Source of the DNA: Planococcus ruber
Lineage (GTDB): Bacteria; Bacillota; Bacilli; Bacillales_A; Planococcaceae
Direction of reading: 5' to 3'
DNA length: 64,000 nucleotides
NCBI RefSeq assembly: GCF_022819085.1
Contig: NZ_JALHAG010000011.1
Coordinates: forward strand, 62,001-126,000
Shown: positions 9,230 to 17,618 of the stretch, in pieces
How the letters are laid out: every line of letters begins with the position of its first letter
How positions within the stretch are numbered: the first letter of the stretch is position 1
Translations under genes and position numbers: made by a program
The notes under the pieces: generated by a model
Database searches by the model: none
The model's input: only the letters and a program-made list of their open reading frames with translations
What the model was told of the DNA's origin: nothing

Positions 9230-10218
9230 ACCAACACCCCCGCAGCCAGACGGTGAAGTTCAAATACTCGTGCCGTTTCCCCGTCAATAAGGGATTTTCG
9301 TGCTTGATGTACGCCTTCAGACAAGGTTTGTGCACGTCCGCTAATATAGAGTACCGCTCCTGCGTTTAATGCCACCGTATCTAAATAAGGGCTTTCTTTG
9401 CCACCTAAAACTTCTAAAAAGATTTCGGCATTGCGTTTTGGGTCGCCTCCGCGTATGGCACTGATCGGCGCTGGCTCCAGCCCGACATCATTTGGATGGA
9501 CTGACATTTTCCGTAGCCCTTCTTCATCAAATATCATCATTTCGTTAATGCCCGCTAACGACAATTCGTCCAGCCCGCCTGCTCCGTGAACGACCGCTCC
9601 GCGCTTTCTGCCAAGCCGCATTAAAGCTTCCGCCATCGGCTCCATCATGTCCCGGCGGTAAACACCCGTCATTTGCACCGTGATCGGCAACGGATTCGCC
9701 AGCGGGCCGACCAGGTTGAAAATCGTCGGAGTCGCAATCGATTTTCTGACAGCCCGCAAATTGCCGAGTGCCGGGTGGATAGCCGGCGCGAATAAAAACA
9801 CAATCCCTGTTTGATCCAGCATTTCTGGAATTGAATTCACATCCACTCTAGTGGAGATGCCGAGTTCTTCCAACACATCGGAACTTCCGGTTTTGCTCGA
9901 TACGCTCCGGTTGCCGTGCTTCGCAACCGCCATGCCGCAGCTTGCCAAGACAAATGCGGTCAACGTGCTGATATTAAAACTATAGGAGCGGTCGCCGCCC
10001 GTGCCGCACACGTCTACCAGTTCACCTTGGATGTCTGGCAACGCCACCGCTTTTTCACGCATAGCCTTCACCATTCCGACCAACTCATCTGCCGTTTCGC
10101 CTTTTTCATGAAGGCCGACCAAAAACTGTTTCACTTCAGGTTCCGGAATTGCTCCGTCCAATAAATCCAATGATTTTTCATACATGCTCTGCTCTGATAA
10201 ATTCTCTGCTCTTCTCAT
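9226..10218 (-). CDS. trpD: Anthranilate phosphoribosyltransferase
   Basis: 330 residues from ATG 10218, chosen because GAGGAGAG lies 5 nt upstream; a longer frame to 10317 would run through the T-box terminator. TrpD joins anthranilate and PRPP. Signature DVCGTGGDRSYSFNIST binds PRPP and KHGNRSVSSKTGSSDVLE follows. It is the first structural gene after the leader; trpE and trpG, which normally feed it with anthranilate, are not in this operon or window. Confidence 0.96.
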   Translation of the reverse strand: MRRAENLSEQSMYEKSLDLLDGAIPEPEVKQFLVGLHEKGETADELVGMVKAMREKAVALPDIQGELVDVCGTGGDRSYSFNISTLTAFVLASCGMAVAKHGNRSVSSKTGSSDVLEELGISTRVDVNSIPEMLDQTGIVFLFAPAIHPALGNLRAVRKSIATPTIFNLVGPLANPLPITVQMTGVYRRDMMEPMAEALMRLGRKRGAVVHGAGGLDELSLAGINEMMIFDEEGLRKMSVHPNDVGLEPAPISAIRGGDPKRNAEIFLEVLGGKESPYLDTVALNAGAVLYISGRAQTLSEGVHQARKSLIDGETARVFELHRLAAGVLV

Positions 10219-10249
10219 ACTCTCTCTCCTCAGCTCGTATTTTAAATGC

Positions 10250-10510
10250 AAAAATCCCCGCAACCGGAAGAAAATCCGGTTGCGGGGACGGGGGTTAACC
10301 GCGGTACCACCACGCATTAATGCAATTTTGCACTCACTTAAAACAGGCTCTTACGCCTTTCCCTTTAACGCAGGGCCTACGTCTCCCTTACTCGCTTCCG
10401 CTTTCAGGCCAGCTCTCCTAAGTCCATTCGCGCAAGTCACCCAATCAGCTTCCACCAGCCGCTGACTCTCTACATAGATGTGCTTGCCTACTCGTCTCAA
10501 TCCTCGATTT
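10250..10510 (-). promoter_or_regulatory. T-box leader, tryptophan specifier, with terminator
   Basis: The minus strand carries the T-box core GTGGTGGTACCGCGGTTAA (about 10297-10313), followed by a strong terminator at 10250-10289 (CCCCGCAACCGGA / TCCGGTTGCGGGG then TTTTT). Upstream are the Stem I elements: the AGTA E-loop near 10490, the distal GGCTGGTGGAAG segment near 10455, and the specifier loop GAATGGAC. The triplet TGG at 10424-10426 is in the specifier position, so uncharged tRNA-Trp should cause antitermination. Boundaries are approximate. Confidence 0.93.
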
Positions 10511-10586
10511 GAACACTCTTCTATTCTCAACTCTTCTAAGCTCTTCTCTCAAATAGACTTGCCGCTCGTCCAACAAGTTGTCCCTC

Positions 10587-10615
10587 ATATTAAATTCTTT
10601 TGTTTATTCTGTCAA
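10587..10615 (-). promoter_or_regulatory. Promoter of the trp operon
   Basis: TTGACA (10610-10615) and TAATAT (10587-10592) with an exact 17-nt spacer on the minus strand, immediately upstream of the T-box leader and only 10 bp below the stop of the CoA-transferase gene. Confidence 0.85.
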
Positions 10616-10625
10616 GTCATTCATT

Positions 10626-11603
10626 TCACAGGGCAGAATTTGTGGAGGCAGAACGCTGCCGGAAGAAAGGATGCCCATGCCGTTCAAAACCTTTCAATAC
10701 CGGCGCCAGGCAGCAATCAATTTCCAGCGATAGCCGGTACCATTCTTGCCAATTTTTTGTTTTGAAATAGGTAGCAACTTCAGCATGCTCGGCAGTTCCT
10801 TGTGCTTTGCCGCTCCAAGATTTCCACTCCGGCTTGCCCGCGAAATCACAGAAATGATGCCAAAACTTTTCTTCAAGCGCACCCAACGTGACGTAGCGGC
10901 CATCTTTTGTTTCATAAATGGCGTAATTCAGAATCGCCCCTGAAATTTCAGGAATGCCATTTTCCGAAACGCCTTTTTCAAAGTAGATATCATGATTGCC
11001 TTGAAATTCCGCCATCGCTTCCGCAAGGGCAATATCCAAATGAACCCCTTTGCCGGTGCGAATCCTGCCAAATAGCGCAGCAATGATTTTCTCCGATGCA
11101 AGCAGTCCGCCTGTATAATCGGCAAAGGTGTTTGTTGGGTGGATCGGCTTTCCTGAAGCATCCGCCATTTGATCCAGCGAGCCGGACAATGCCAAATAAT
11201 TTAAATCATGGCTGCCAAGGTGTGCAAGCGGTCCATCCTGCCCGTAGCCGGAGAGCGAACAATAAACCAAGCCCGGATTGATTTGGCACAGCGTTTTATA
11301 ATCCAGGCCAAGCTTCCGCATCACGCCCGGACGGAAAGTTTCAATCAACGCATCGGCCTCTTTGGCCAACTCAAGCATTTGCCGCCGCCCTTCTGCCGAC
11401 TTCAAATCAAGATGTACAATGGTTTTCCCTTTATTGTTGGCCGTATGGACATGGCCTCCGCTCATATAGCGGGCCGGATCTCCTGTAGGCGGCTCCACTT
11501 TGATGACTTCCGCTCCCATTTCCGCCAATCTCATACCGGCATATGGTCCAGGGACATAATAAGTGACATCAAGAACCCGGATTCCTTGCAATGCCCCATC
11601 CAT
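10626..11603 (-). CDS. CaiB/BaiF class III CoA-transferase (alpha-methylacyl-CoA racemase-like), probably C-terminally short
   Basis: About 325 residues from ATG 11603, one base after the acyl-CoA dehydrogenase stop (a TTG at 11627 is an alternative). The N-terminal Rossmann part (GIRVLDVTYYVPGPYAGMRLAEMGAEVIKVEPP) and GSHDLNYLALSG with the catalytic Asp identify the CaiB/BaiF fold, which moves CoA between acids or epimerises 2-methylacyl-CoA. Family members are usually about 360-400 residues; here homology-like sequence stops around APVLKGFE and a short tail of unrelated look follows, ending 10 bp before the trp promoter. It may be shortened. Confidence 0.82.
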   Translation of the reverse strand: MDGALQGIRVLDVTYYVPGPYAGMRLAEMGAEVIKVEPPTGDPARYMSGGHVHTANNKGKTIVHLDLKSAEGRRQMLELAKEADALIETFRPGVMRKLGLDYKTLCQINPGLVYCSLSGYGQDGPLAHLGSHDLNYLALSGSLDQMADASGKPIHPTNTFADYTGGLLASEKIIAALFGRIRTGKGVHLDIALAEAMAEFQGNHDIYFEKGVSENGIPEISGAILNYAIYETKDGRYVTLGALEEKFWHHFCDFAGKPEWKSWSGKAQGTAEHAEVATYFKTKNWQEWYRLSLEIDCCLAPVLKGFERHGHPFFRQRSASTNSAL

Positions 11604-11604
11604 T

Positions 11605-12753
11605 TTAAAGGCCCATTCGTTTGGCAATAATGGTTTTCATGATTTCATTGGATCCAGCGTAAATAGCGGCTACAGGCGTATCACGGTAGCGCCTCGCAAT
11701 TTCGTATTCTTCCATATAGCCGTATCCACCGTGCAACTGCATGCATTCAGCCGCCACTTTTTTTGCCCGGTCCGTCAGCCAGTATTTTGCCATCGATACT
11801 TTTGAAACGATGTCTTTGCCGGCCATATGATCTTCAATCAGCGATTCCAGGAACGAATGGCCGAGTTCAATTTCCGTAGCAATTTCCACCAATTTAAATT
11901 GGGTATTCTGGAAAGAGCCGACCGCTTTGCCGAAAGCTTTACGGGACTTTACGTAATCAAGCGTCATCTTCAGCATTTCTTCAGAAGCCGTTTGAGCAGC
12001 GATTGCCACAACAAGGCGTTCTTGCTGCAATTTTTCCATCAAATAAGTGAAGCCTTTGTTTTCTTCGCCGATCAGGTTCGCAGCAGGCACGATGCAGTCT
12101 TCAAAATACAGCTCCGACGTATCTTGGGCGTGCAATCCGACTTTTTCAAGTTTTCGCCCTTTCGTAAACCCAGGCATCCCTTCTTCCACCATCAGCAAGG
12201 AAATGCCGCGGTGCTTGGATTCCGCCTTCGGATCTGTTCTTACGACCACTACAACGTGCGTCGAATTGATGCCATTTGTAATAAAAGTTTTTTGGCCATT
12301 GACGATGTAATTGTCGCCGTCTTTCACCGCAGTCGTTGAGATATTCGCCAAATCAGATCCCGCACCGGGTTCGGTCATGGCGATGGCTGTGATGTATTCT
12401 CCTGTCACGCAGCCCGGCAGCCAGCGCTGCTTTTGTTCTTCCGTGCCATATGCTTCGATATACGGCACAGTAATATCATTATGAAGACCGACACCGGTCA
12501 AACTCGTACCTACCCGCTCCAATTCTTCGCCAATAATGACCGCATAGCGGAAATCGAGGCCTAAGCCTCCGTACTGCTCTTCGACTTGTGGACATAAAAA
12601 GCCCATTTCGCCCAGTCGGCTCCAAAACGATTTCGGAATGATATGGTCTTTCTCCCATTGACCGTATTGCGGAATCGCTTCTTTTTCAAGAAACTTGCGC
12701 AGCGACTTGCGGAACATTTCGTGTTCTTCTTCTTCAAACCGGTATTTTGCCAT
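11605..12753 (-). CDS. Acyl-CoA dehydrogenase
   Basis: 382 residues, complete. The FAD/acyl site MTEPGAGSDL lies at about residues 127-136 and the C-terminal LHGGYGYMEEYEIARRYRDT is typical. The C-terminal position that holds the catalytic Glu in short/medium-chain enzymes (YEGT) reads IYAGSNEIM. An LQQERLVVA segment near residue 243 matches the position of the Glu base in long-chain and isovaleryl-type enzymes, so a long- or branched-chain substrate is likely. It introduces the alpha-beta double bond and needs ETF, which is not here. Second to last gene of the operon. Confidence 0.94.
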   Translation of the reverse strand: MAKYRFEEEEHEMFRKSLRKFLEKEAIPQYGQWEKDHIIPKSFWSRLGEMGFLCPQVEEQYGGLGLDFRYAVIIGEELERVGTSLTGVGLHNDITVPYIEAYGTEEQKQRWLPGCVTGEYITAIAMTEPGAGSDLANISTTAVKDGDNYIVNGQKTFITNGINSTHVVVVVRTDPKAESKHRGISLLMVEEGMPGFTKGRKLEKVGLHAQDTSELYFEDCIVPAANLIGEENKGFTYLMEKLQQERLVVAIAAQTASEEMLKMTLDYVKSRKAFGKAVGSFQNTQFKLVEIATEIELGHSFLESLIEDHMAGKDIVSKVSMAKYWLTDRAKKVAAECMQLHGGYGYMEEYEIARRYRDTPVAAIYAGSNEIMKTIIAKRMGL

Positions 12754-12784
12754 AGTAATTTCCCCCTTATCCCTTGCTTTTTAT

Positions 12785-13555
12785 TTATTTCGGCTGCATG
12801 CGGATCGCACCATCGAGGCGGATGACTTCCCCATTCAGCATTGGATTCTCAGCAATGCTTTCCACTAATTGAGCAAATTCATCCGGACGCCCGAGCCTTG
12901 CCGGAAATGGTACGGAAGCGGATAGCGACTGGACAGCCGCTTCCGGCAGCCCATCGAACATCGGCGTCTGCATCAAACCTGGCGCGATCGCCATGACCCG
13001 GATTCCGTCACGCGCAAATTCTCTCGCAATCGGCAAAGTCATGGACACAATGCCTCCTTTGGAAGCGCTATAAGCCGCCTGGCCGATTTGCCCTTCGTAA
13101 GCCGCAACTGAAGCTGTGGAAACGATCAGCCCGCGCTCCCCCTCTGCATTCGGTTCATTTTTTTGCATTGCGGCTGCTGCCACGCGGATCACATTGAAAG
13201 ACCCAATTAAATTGACGCTGATGACCTTTTCAAATTGCTCGAGCGGCATCGGTTCGCCTTTCGATACGACTTTGCCCGGCGTCCCAATGCCTGCGCAATT
13301 GACAACAGCAGTAACTGAACCGAACCGCTCAACCACTCGAGCTAAATTCGTTTCTACTTGCCCTGCATTGGTGACATCTGTTTCGAAATATACGACCCGT
13401 TCTTCTCCAAGTTCTTCGATCAATGCTTCCGCCCGCTGCCTATTGAGGTCGAAGATGGCCGCTTGTCCGCCCGCTTTCACGATGCGGCGCACCGTCGCTT
13501 CGCCTAGCCCTGAAGCACCGCCTGTGACGACTGCTCTAATTTCCGCTAACTTCAT
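12785..13555 (-). CDS. SDR family oxidoreductase (3-hydroxyacyl-CoA dehydrogenase-like)
   Basis: 256 residues of the classical short-chain dehydrogenase fold: GGASGLGEA nucleotide loop at about residues 12-20, NCAGIG, catalytic Ser in STASVAAYEG and YSASK. It is closest in look to 17-beta-HSD10-type enzymes that oxidise 3-hydroxyacyl-CoA or 2-methyl-3-hydroxybutyryl-CoA with NAD. Start ATG follows GGAGGG. It sits between thiolase and acyl-CoA dehydrogenase, which supports a beta-oxidation role. Confidence 0.9.
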   Translation of the reverse strand: MKLAEIRAVVTGGASGLGEATVRRIVKAGGQAAIFDLNRQRAEALIEELGEERVVYFETDVTNAGQVETNLARVVERFGSVTAVVNCAGIGTPGKVVSKGEPMPLEQFEKVISVNLIGSFNVIRVAAAAMQKNEPNAEGERGLIVSTASVAAYEGQIGQAAYSASKGGIVSMTLPIAREFARDGIRVMAIAPGLMQTPMFDGLPEAAVQSLSASVPFPARLGRPDEFAQLVESIAENPMLNGEVIRLDGAIRMQPK

Positions 13556-13573
13556 GCATTTCCCTCCATTCCT

Positions 13574-14722
13574 TTATAAACGCTCAATAATCGTCGCATT
13601 CGCCATTCCCATTCCTTCGCAAATAGCCAGCAGCCCATACTTGCCGCCTGTCCGCTCCAGCTCATGAAGCAAAGAAACCAGCAGTTTCGTGCCGGTCGCA
13701 CCAAGCGGATGCCCCAGCGCAATGGCACCGCCATTGACATTGAGCTTCTCCGGATCCGCACCTGTGTCCGCCAGCCATGCAAGCGGCACTGGCGCAAATG
13801 CTTCATTGACTTCGTAGCGATCCATATCATCAATGCTCAGCCCTGCTTTCTCCAGCACTTTTTTCGTCGCCACAATCGGACCGGTCAACATGAGCGTCGG
13901 GTCAGATCCGACAACTGCCCGCGCGATAATGCGCGCTTTCGGTTTTAGCCCAAGTTCATCCGCCTTTTCGCGCGACATCAGAAGGACCGCCGAAGCGCCG
14001 TCGCTCATCTGGCTCGCATTGCCAGCCGTAATCACGCCATTTTCATCAAAAACGGTCTTTAACCCACCCAGTACTTCCATCGTCGTCCCAGGGCGCGGCC
14101 CTTCGTCTACAGCCACCGACTGCTTTACGCCGCCTTCACTTTCAATTTCGATTGGAACGATTTCTTTTTCAAAATGGCCGTTGTCAATCGCGGTTTTCGC
14201 CCGTTGATGGCTCTGGACAGAATAAGCATCCAGCTGCTCGCGGCTCAATCCCCATTTTGCAGCAATCCGCTCCGCCGATAAGCCTTGATTGATGATTTCG
14301 TACTGTTCAGTCAGTTTTGTGCTGGGTTTGGCTCCTTGCATATTTGAGAACATCGGCACCCGTGTCATGCTTTCTACACCACCGGCAATGACAATATCCA
14401 TATCTCCCGCTAAAATGGCTTGGGCCCCAAAATGCACGGCTTGCTGGCTCGACCCGCATTGGCGGTCAATCGTAACCCCCGGCACGTAATCGGGAAATCC
14501 CGCAATCAAAGCAGCAGTGCGGGCAACATTTCCCCCTTGTTCCGCCACTTGCGAAACACAGCCTAAAATAATATCTTCCACTTGCCCTTTACTTATTCCG
14601 GCTCTCTCCACCAGTTCATCAAGCACTAAAGCAGCCAGTTCGTCCGGTCGCGTTTCTGAAAACATTCCTTTTCTTCGCCCTACCGCCGAACGGACTCCTT
14701 CAACAATCACAACTTCTCTCAC
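13574..14722 (-). CDS. Thiolase (acetyl-CoA C-acyltransferase)
   Basis: 382 residues from GTG 14722 (MREVVIVEGVRSAVG), preferred over GTG 14731 because GAGGTG then has proper spacing. Thiolase signatures are complete: DRQCGSSQQA with the acyl-carrying Cys near residue 86, GGVESMTRVP, NVNGGAIALGHPLGATG with the active His, and CEGMGMANA with the second Cys. It cleaves 3-ketoacyl-CoA. First gene of a four-gene operon; no enoyl-CoA hydratase is present. Confidence 0.95.
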   Translation of the reverse strand: MREVVIVEGVRSAVGRRKGMFSETRPDELAALVLDELVERAGISKGQVEDIILGCVSQVAEQGGNVARTAALIAGFPDYVPGVTIDRQCGSSQQAVHFGAQAILAGDMDIVIAGGVESMTRVPMFSNMQGAKPSTKLTEQYEIINQGLSAERIAAKWGLSREQLDAYSVQSHQRAKTAIDNGHFEKEIVPIEIESEGGVKQSVAVDEGPRPGTTMEVLGGLKTVFDENGVITAGNASQMSDGASAVLLMSREKADELGLKPKARIIARAVVGSDPTLMLTGPIVATKKVLEKAGLSIDDMDRYEVNEAFAPVPLAWLADTGADPEKLNVNGGAIALGHPLGATGTKLLVSLLHELERTGGKYGLLAICEGMGMANATIIERL

Positions 14723-14759
14723 TGTTTTCACCTCGTCCTAGTATTTTCTTCTATTGAAA

Positions 14760-14773
14760 TGAAATCGTTTTCA
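14760..14773 (-). promoter_or_regulatory. Catabolite-responsive element (cre, CcpA site)
   Basis: TGAAATCGTTTTCA fits the cre pattern TG-N2-A-N-CG-N-T-N2-CA completely and sits about 40 nt upstream of the thiolase start, downstream of the presumed -10. Carbon catabolite repression of the operon is inferred. Confidence 0.75.
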
Positions 14774-14784
14774 TTTGATTGAAT

Positions 14785-14807
14785 TGAATGACTATTCACT
14801 CATTATA
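14785..14807 (-). promoter_or_regulatory. FadR-like operator overlapping the -10 of the acyl-CoA operon
   Basis: TGAATGACTATTCACTCA (14785-14802) closely matches the Bacillus FadR (YsiA) box, a TGAATGA...TCATTCA palindrome, with one arm mismatch. A TATAAT (14802-14807, minus strand) abuts it; no good -35 is seen. A long-chain acyl-CoA-responsive repressor would control the operon. Confidence 0.75.
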
Positions 14808-14840
14808 ATCATTGTACAAGAAGGATTTACGAAATACCAT

Positions 14841-14871
14841 AAAAAAAGAACCGCGGATTCTCCTGCGGTTC
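14841..14871 (-). terminator. Terminator of the osmoprotectant transporter operon
   Basis: GAACCGC and GCGGTTC pair around a 10-nt loop on the minus strand, followed by seven T. Confidence 0.8.
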
Positions 14872-14878
14872 AAGCCTA

Positions 14879-15781
14879 TTATTCTTCAATCAATCCTTTT
14901 TCAATTAAGAATTCGCGCGCAACGTCGCTTGCCACTTCCTGGTCAATGTCCACTTTCGCATTCATCGCCAGCATTTCCTCTTCCGTAATCTGACCGGCAA
15001 GCCCGTTCAGCACTTCTTCCAACTCCGGATATTCTTCCAGTGCCTCTAAGCGGACAACAGGTGCCGCGTCGTATTTCGGAAAGAAGGAGAGATCGTCTTC
15101 AGTCGTCTCTAAATCGAACAATCCGATCCGGCTATCCGTTGTAAAGGCCGGAATGACATCGACATCCCCGTTTTTCACCGCCTCATACATAATCGCCGGG
15201 TCAAAACTTTCAGTAGCCGAAAATTCGAATGGATAGGTGGCGATCATGTCATCATAGCCATCGCCCTGGCGTTCGTAGAATGGATGCGGAGCGCCAAAAG
15301 TCATGTCTTCCGTTTTCGAAATTTCAGCAAGGTCCGAGTAGGTTGCTGCATCATAGCCGCTGTCTTTTGAAAAAGCTAACGTATAGCCATTTTCAAAGCC
15401 CAGCGGTTCAAGCCATGTGGCATCCAACGTTTCTTCATAGCCCTCACGCACACGCTCGAGCACTTCTTCTGAAGACTGGCCCGAAACGGCTTCTTCTTTC
15501 AGTACATCCTTTAATCCCGTGCCCGTATATTCCACATACAAATCAATATCGCCTTTTTCAAGAGCCGGCGTTAGAATCGACACTTCGCCAAGTCCATCTT
15601 CATACTCCACCTTGTATTCAGAATTCGCTTCAATATACTGCCCGAGAATATGCGGAAGAATATACTGCTCTGTCCAAGGCTTCCCGCCAATAACGATCGG
15701 TTCGCTTTCAGATGATCCTGAACCGCAGCCCGACAGCACAGCAGAAGTGAGCAAGGCCATTCCTAATATAGATTTCTTCAT
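14879..15781 (-). CDS. Osmoprotectant ABC transporter substrate-binding lipoprotein (OpuCC-like)
   Basis: 300 residues from ATG 15781, which follows AGGGGGAATC. Residues 1-20 are a lipoprotein signal with lipobox LSGC. The mature part (IVIGGKPWTEQYILPHILGQYIE, VEYTGTGL) is typical of glycine betaine/choline/carnitine binding proteins of the OpuC/ProX type II group. It should deliver compatible solutes to the neighbouring permease under osmotic stress. Third gene of a three-gene operon. Confidence 0.92.
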   Translation of the reverse strand: MKKSILGMALLTSAVLSGCGSGSSESEPIVIGGKPWTEQYILPHILGQYIEANSEYKVEYEDGLGEVSILTPALEKGDIDLYVEYTGTGLKDVLKEEAVSGQSSEEVLERVREGYEETLDATWLEPLGFENGYTLAFSKDSGYDAATYSDLAEISKTEDMTFGAPHPFYERQGDGYDDMIATYPFEFSATESFDPAIMYEAVKNGDVDVIPAFTTDSRIGLFDLETTEDDLSFFPKYDAAPVVRLEALEEYPELEEVLNGLAGQITEEEMLAMNAKVDIDQEVASDVAREFLIEKGLIEE

Positions 15782-15793
15782 CAATGATTCCCC

Positions 15794-16429
15794 CTAAAGT
15801 TTAAGGCCTTTCGGCGTAGTTCTTTTTTCAATCCATTTCAATATCAAATCAAAGCCGATGGCCAAAAGCGCAACCGGCAAAGCTCCAGCCAGAACTAATG
15901 AATTATTGTAGGATTGCAGCCCGCGATAAATAATATCCCCAAGTCCGCCTGCTCCGACAAAAGTGGCCAGCGTCGCAATTCCCACCGTCAATACAGTCGC
16001 AGTCCGAATGCCCGCCATAATAAAAGGCAGCGCGAGCGGCAATTCGATTTGCCGAAGAATTTGTGTACGCGTCATTCCCATGCCGCGGCCTGCTTCAATG
16101 ACAGAACCGTCGACTCCTGTAATCCCCGTATAGGTATTCCGCAAAATCGGCAGCAAGGCATAGATAATGAGTGCAATCAAAGCTGTCGGCGAGCCGATGC
16201 CAAGCAAAGGCACCAAAAACCCAAACAGCGCCAAACTGGGAATGGTTTGAAAAATAGCGGTCACCGCAATGATCGGTTCGGCAAAACGCCGATATCTCGC
16301 AATGAGGATTCCGGTAGGCAAGGCAATGGCGATGCCGATGGCCACGGCCACAAAAGACAGATAAATATGTTCCAGAAAAGCCGTTTGGATCATGTCTTGC
16401 CGGCTGACTAATGTATCGAAGAAATTCAT
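15794..16429 (-). CDS. Osmoprotectant ABC transporter permease (OpuCB/CD-like)
   Basis: 211 residues from ATG 16429, which overlaps the ATPase stop by one base (TGATG), with AAGGTGA upstream. About five membrane segments and the MetI-type coupling loop EAGRGMGMTRTQILRQIELPLALP. Bacillus OpuC has two permeases; only one is here, so a homodimeric pore is inferred. Confidence 0.92.
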   Translation of the reverse strand: MNFFDTLVSRQDMIQTAFLEHIYLSFVAVAIGIAIALPTGILIARYRRFAEPIIAVTAIFQTIPSLALFGFLVPLLGIGSPTALIALIIYALLPILRNTYTGITGVDGSVIEAGRGMGMTRTQILRQIELPLALPFIMAGIRTATVLTVGIATLATFVGAGGLGDIIYRGLQSYNNSLVLAGALPVALLAIGFDLILKWIEKRTTPKGLKL

Positions 16430-17397
16430 CAAACCAATTCACCTTCTTCTTTTGCCAAAGCAGCTTTCAGCAATTCCCGTTCACCGGCATATACATGGCG
16501 GCTCTCCCCTAGACGAATGGCCAAATGGGTTTGGCCGCTCTGTTCCAGCACTTCGAAAGCTTCTTTTACCGTAAGCGAGCCGGATACTTCATGGGCACTG
16601 CCTGTCCCTTCCGTTTTAAACAAACCGATAAATTCACTTAAACTCTTATCTCCAAATGGCCGCTGCCGCTGGATTCGCTCGACGCCGATAAAGCTGCGGA
16701 CAAAATCGTTTGCAGGATTGCCCAATATTTCAGCAGGCGATCCGATTTGCTCCACTTGCCCTTTACGCATCACCACAATGGTATCGGCTATTTTCAGTGC
16801 TTCGTCCATATCATGGGTAACAAAAACAATGGTTTTTTGGATGGTCTGCTGCAGATTCCGGAGTTCATCCTGCAGCTGCTCTCGGCTGATCGGATCAAGT
16901 GCCGAAAAAGGTTCATCCATTAAAATGATATTCGGATCTCCCGCAAGCGCCCGGACCACACCGACACGCTGCTGCTGGCCACCGCTCAATTCCAGCGGAT
17001 AGCGCTCAAGATACGTGTCGGGATCCAGTCCCGTCAATTCCATCAATTCTTGGATCCTAGAAGCGGTTTTTTCTTTTGGCCAGCCTAAAAGCTTAGGGAC
17101 CAGCGAGGCATTTTCTTTAATGGTCATGTGTGGAAACAAGCCAATGCGCTGAATGACATAGCCGATTTTCCGACGAAGCTCAACTTCTTCCAAATCGGTT
17201 ATCGGCTTTTCATCAATGTATATTTCGCCCTGCGTCGGCTTTTCAAGTTTATTGACCATCTTCATCAGCGTCGTCTTTCCGCATCCACTCGGTCCGATAA
17301 TAGCGGTCAACTGATGGGACGGAAAAGTTAAACTGACTTTTTTCAACGCTTCCGTTCCATCCGGAAACTGTTTTGTGACTCCTTCAAAACGTATCAT
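16429..17397 (-). CDS. Osmoprotectant ABC transporter ATP-binding protein (OpuCA-like)
   Basis: 322 residues. Walker A GPSGCGKTT, signature LSGGQQQR, Walker B IILMDEPFSALD and the H-loop VTHDMDEAL are all present. After about residue 240 comes a short region ending in a single CBS-like segment (LTVKEAFEVLEQSG...), smaller than the two CBS domains of OpuCA that sense ionic strength. First gene of the operon. Confidence 0.92.
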   Translation of the reverse strand: MIRFEGVTKQFPDGTEALKKVSLTFPSHQLTAIIGPSGCGKTTLMKMVNKLEKPTQGEIYIDEKPITDLEEVELRRKIGYVIQRIGLFPHMTIKENASLVPKLLGWPKEKTASRIQELMELTGLDPDTYLERYPLELSGGQQQRVGVVRALAGDPNIILMDEPFSALDPISREQLQDELRNLQQTIQKTIVFVTHDMDEALKIADTIVVMRKGQVEQIGSPAEILGNPANDFVRSFIGVERIQRQRPFGDKSLSEFIGLFKTEGTGSAHEVSGSLTVKEAFEVLEQSGQTHLAIRLGESRHVYAGERELLKAALAKEEGELV

Positions 17398-17483
17398 TGC
17401 ATCCGCTCCTTTCTCTCAAACACCACCTAATCCTTTACCCTTAAGCCAGGCGAATTATTCTCGCCTTCCCACTTTGCAAAAAA

Positions 17484-17514
17484 TAAAAAAATCCTCCTTT
17501 TAATGATGGAGGAT
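17484..17514 (-). terminator. Terminator downstream of the GNAT gene
   Basis: ATCCTCC and GGAGGAT pair around a 10-nt loop on the minus strand, followed by seven T. The rest of the 220-bp gap shows nothing recognisable; it must hold the OpuC promoter. Confidence 0.75.
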
Positions 17515-17618
17515 TCAGTAGATGCACCCGTCAGATTGCCCATGCAGAATCCTTGAAATTAGCTAGCCCCTTCAATTTGACCGCCGCCTGTCTGTTGGGT
17601 TTCTGCAGAACCAAAGCC

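Noticed and set aside
10219-10317. N-terminal extension of trpD
   Set aside because: The extension would be translated from the T-box antiterminator/terminator region; the ATG at 10218 has its own GAGGAGAG site.
15914-16411. 165-codon ORF on the plus strand
   Set aside because: Antisense to the OpuC-type permease, very rich in Arg/His/Asn, no ribosome site.
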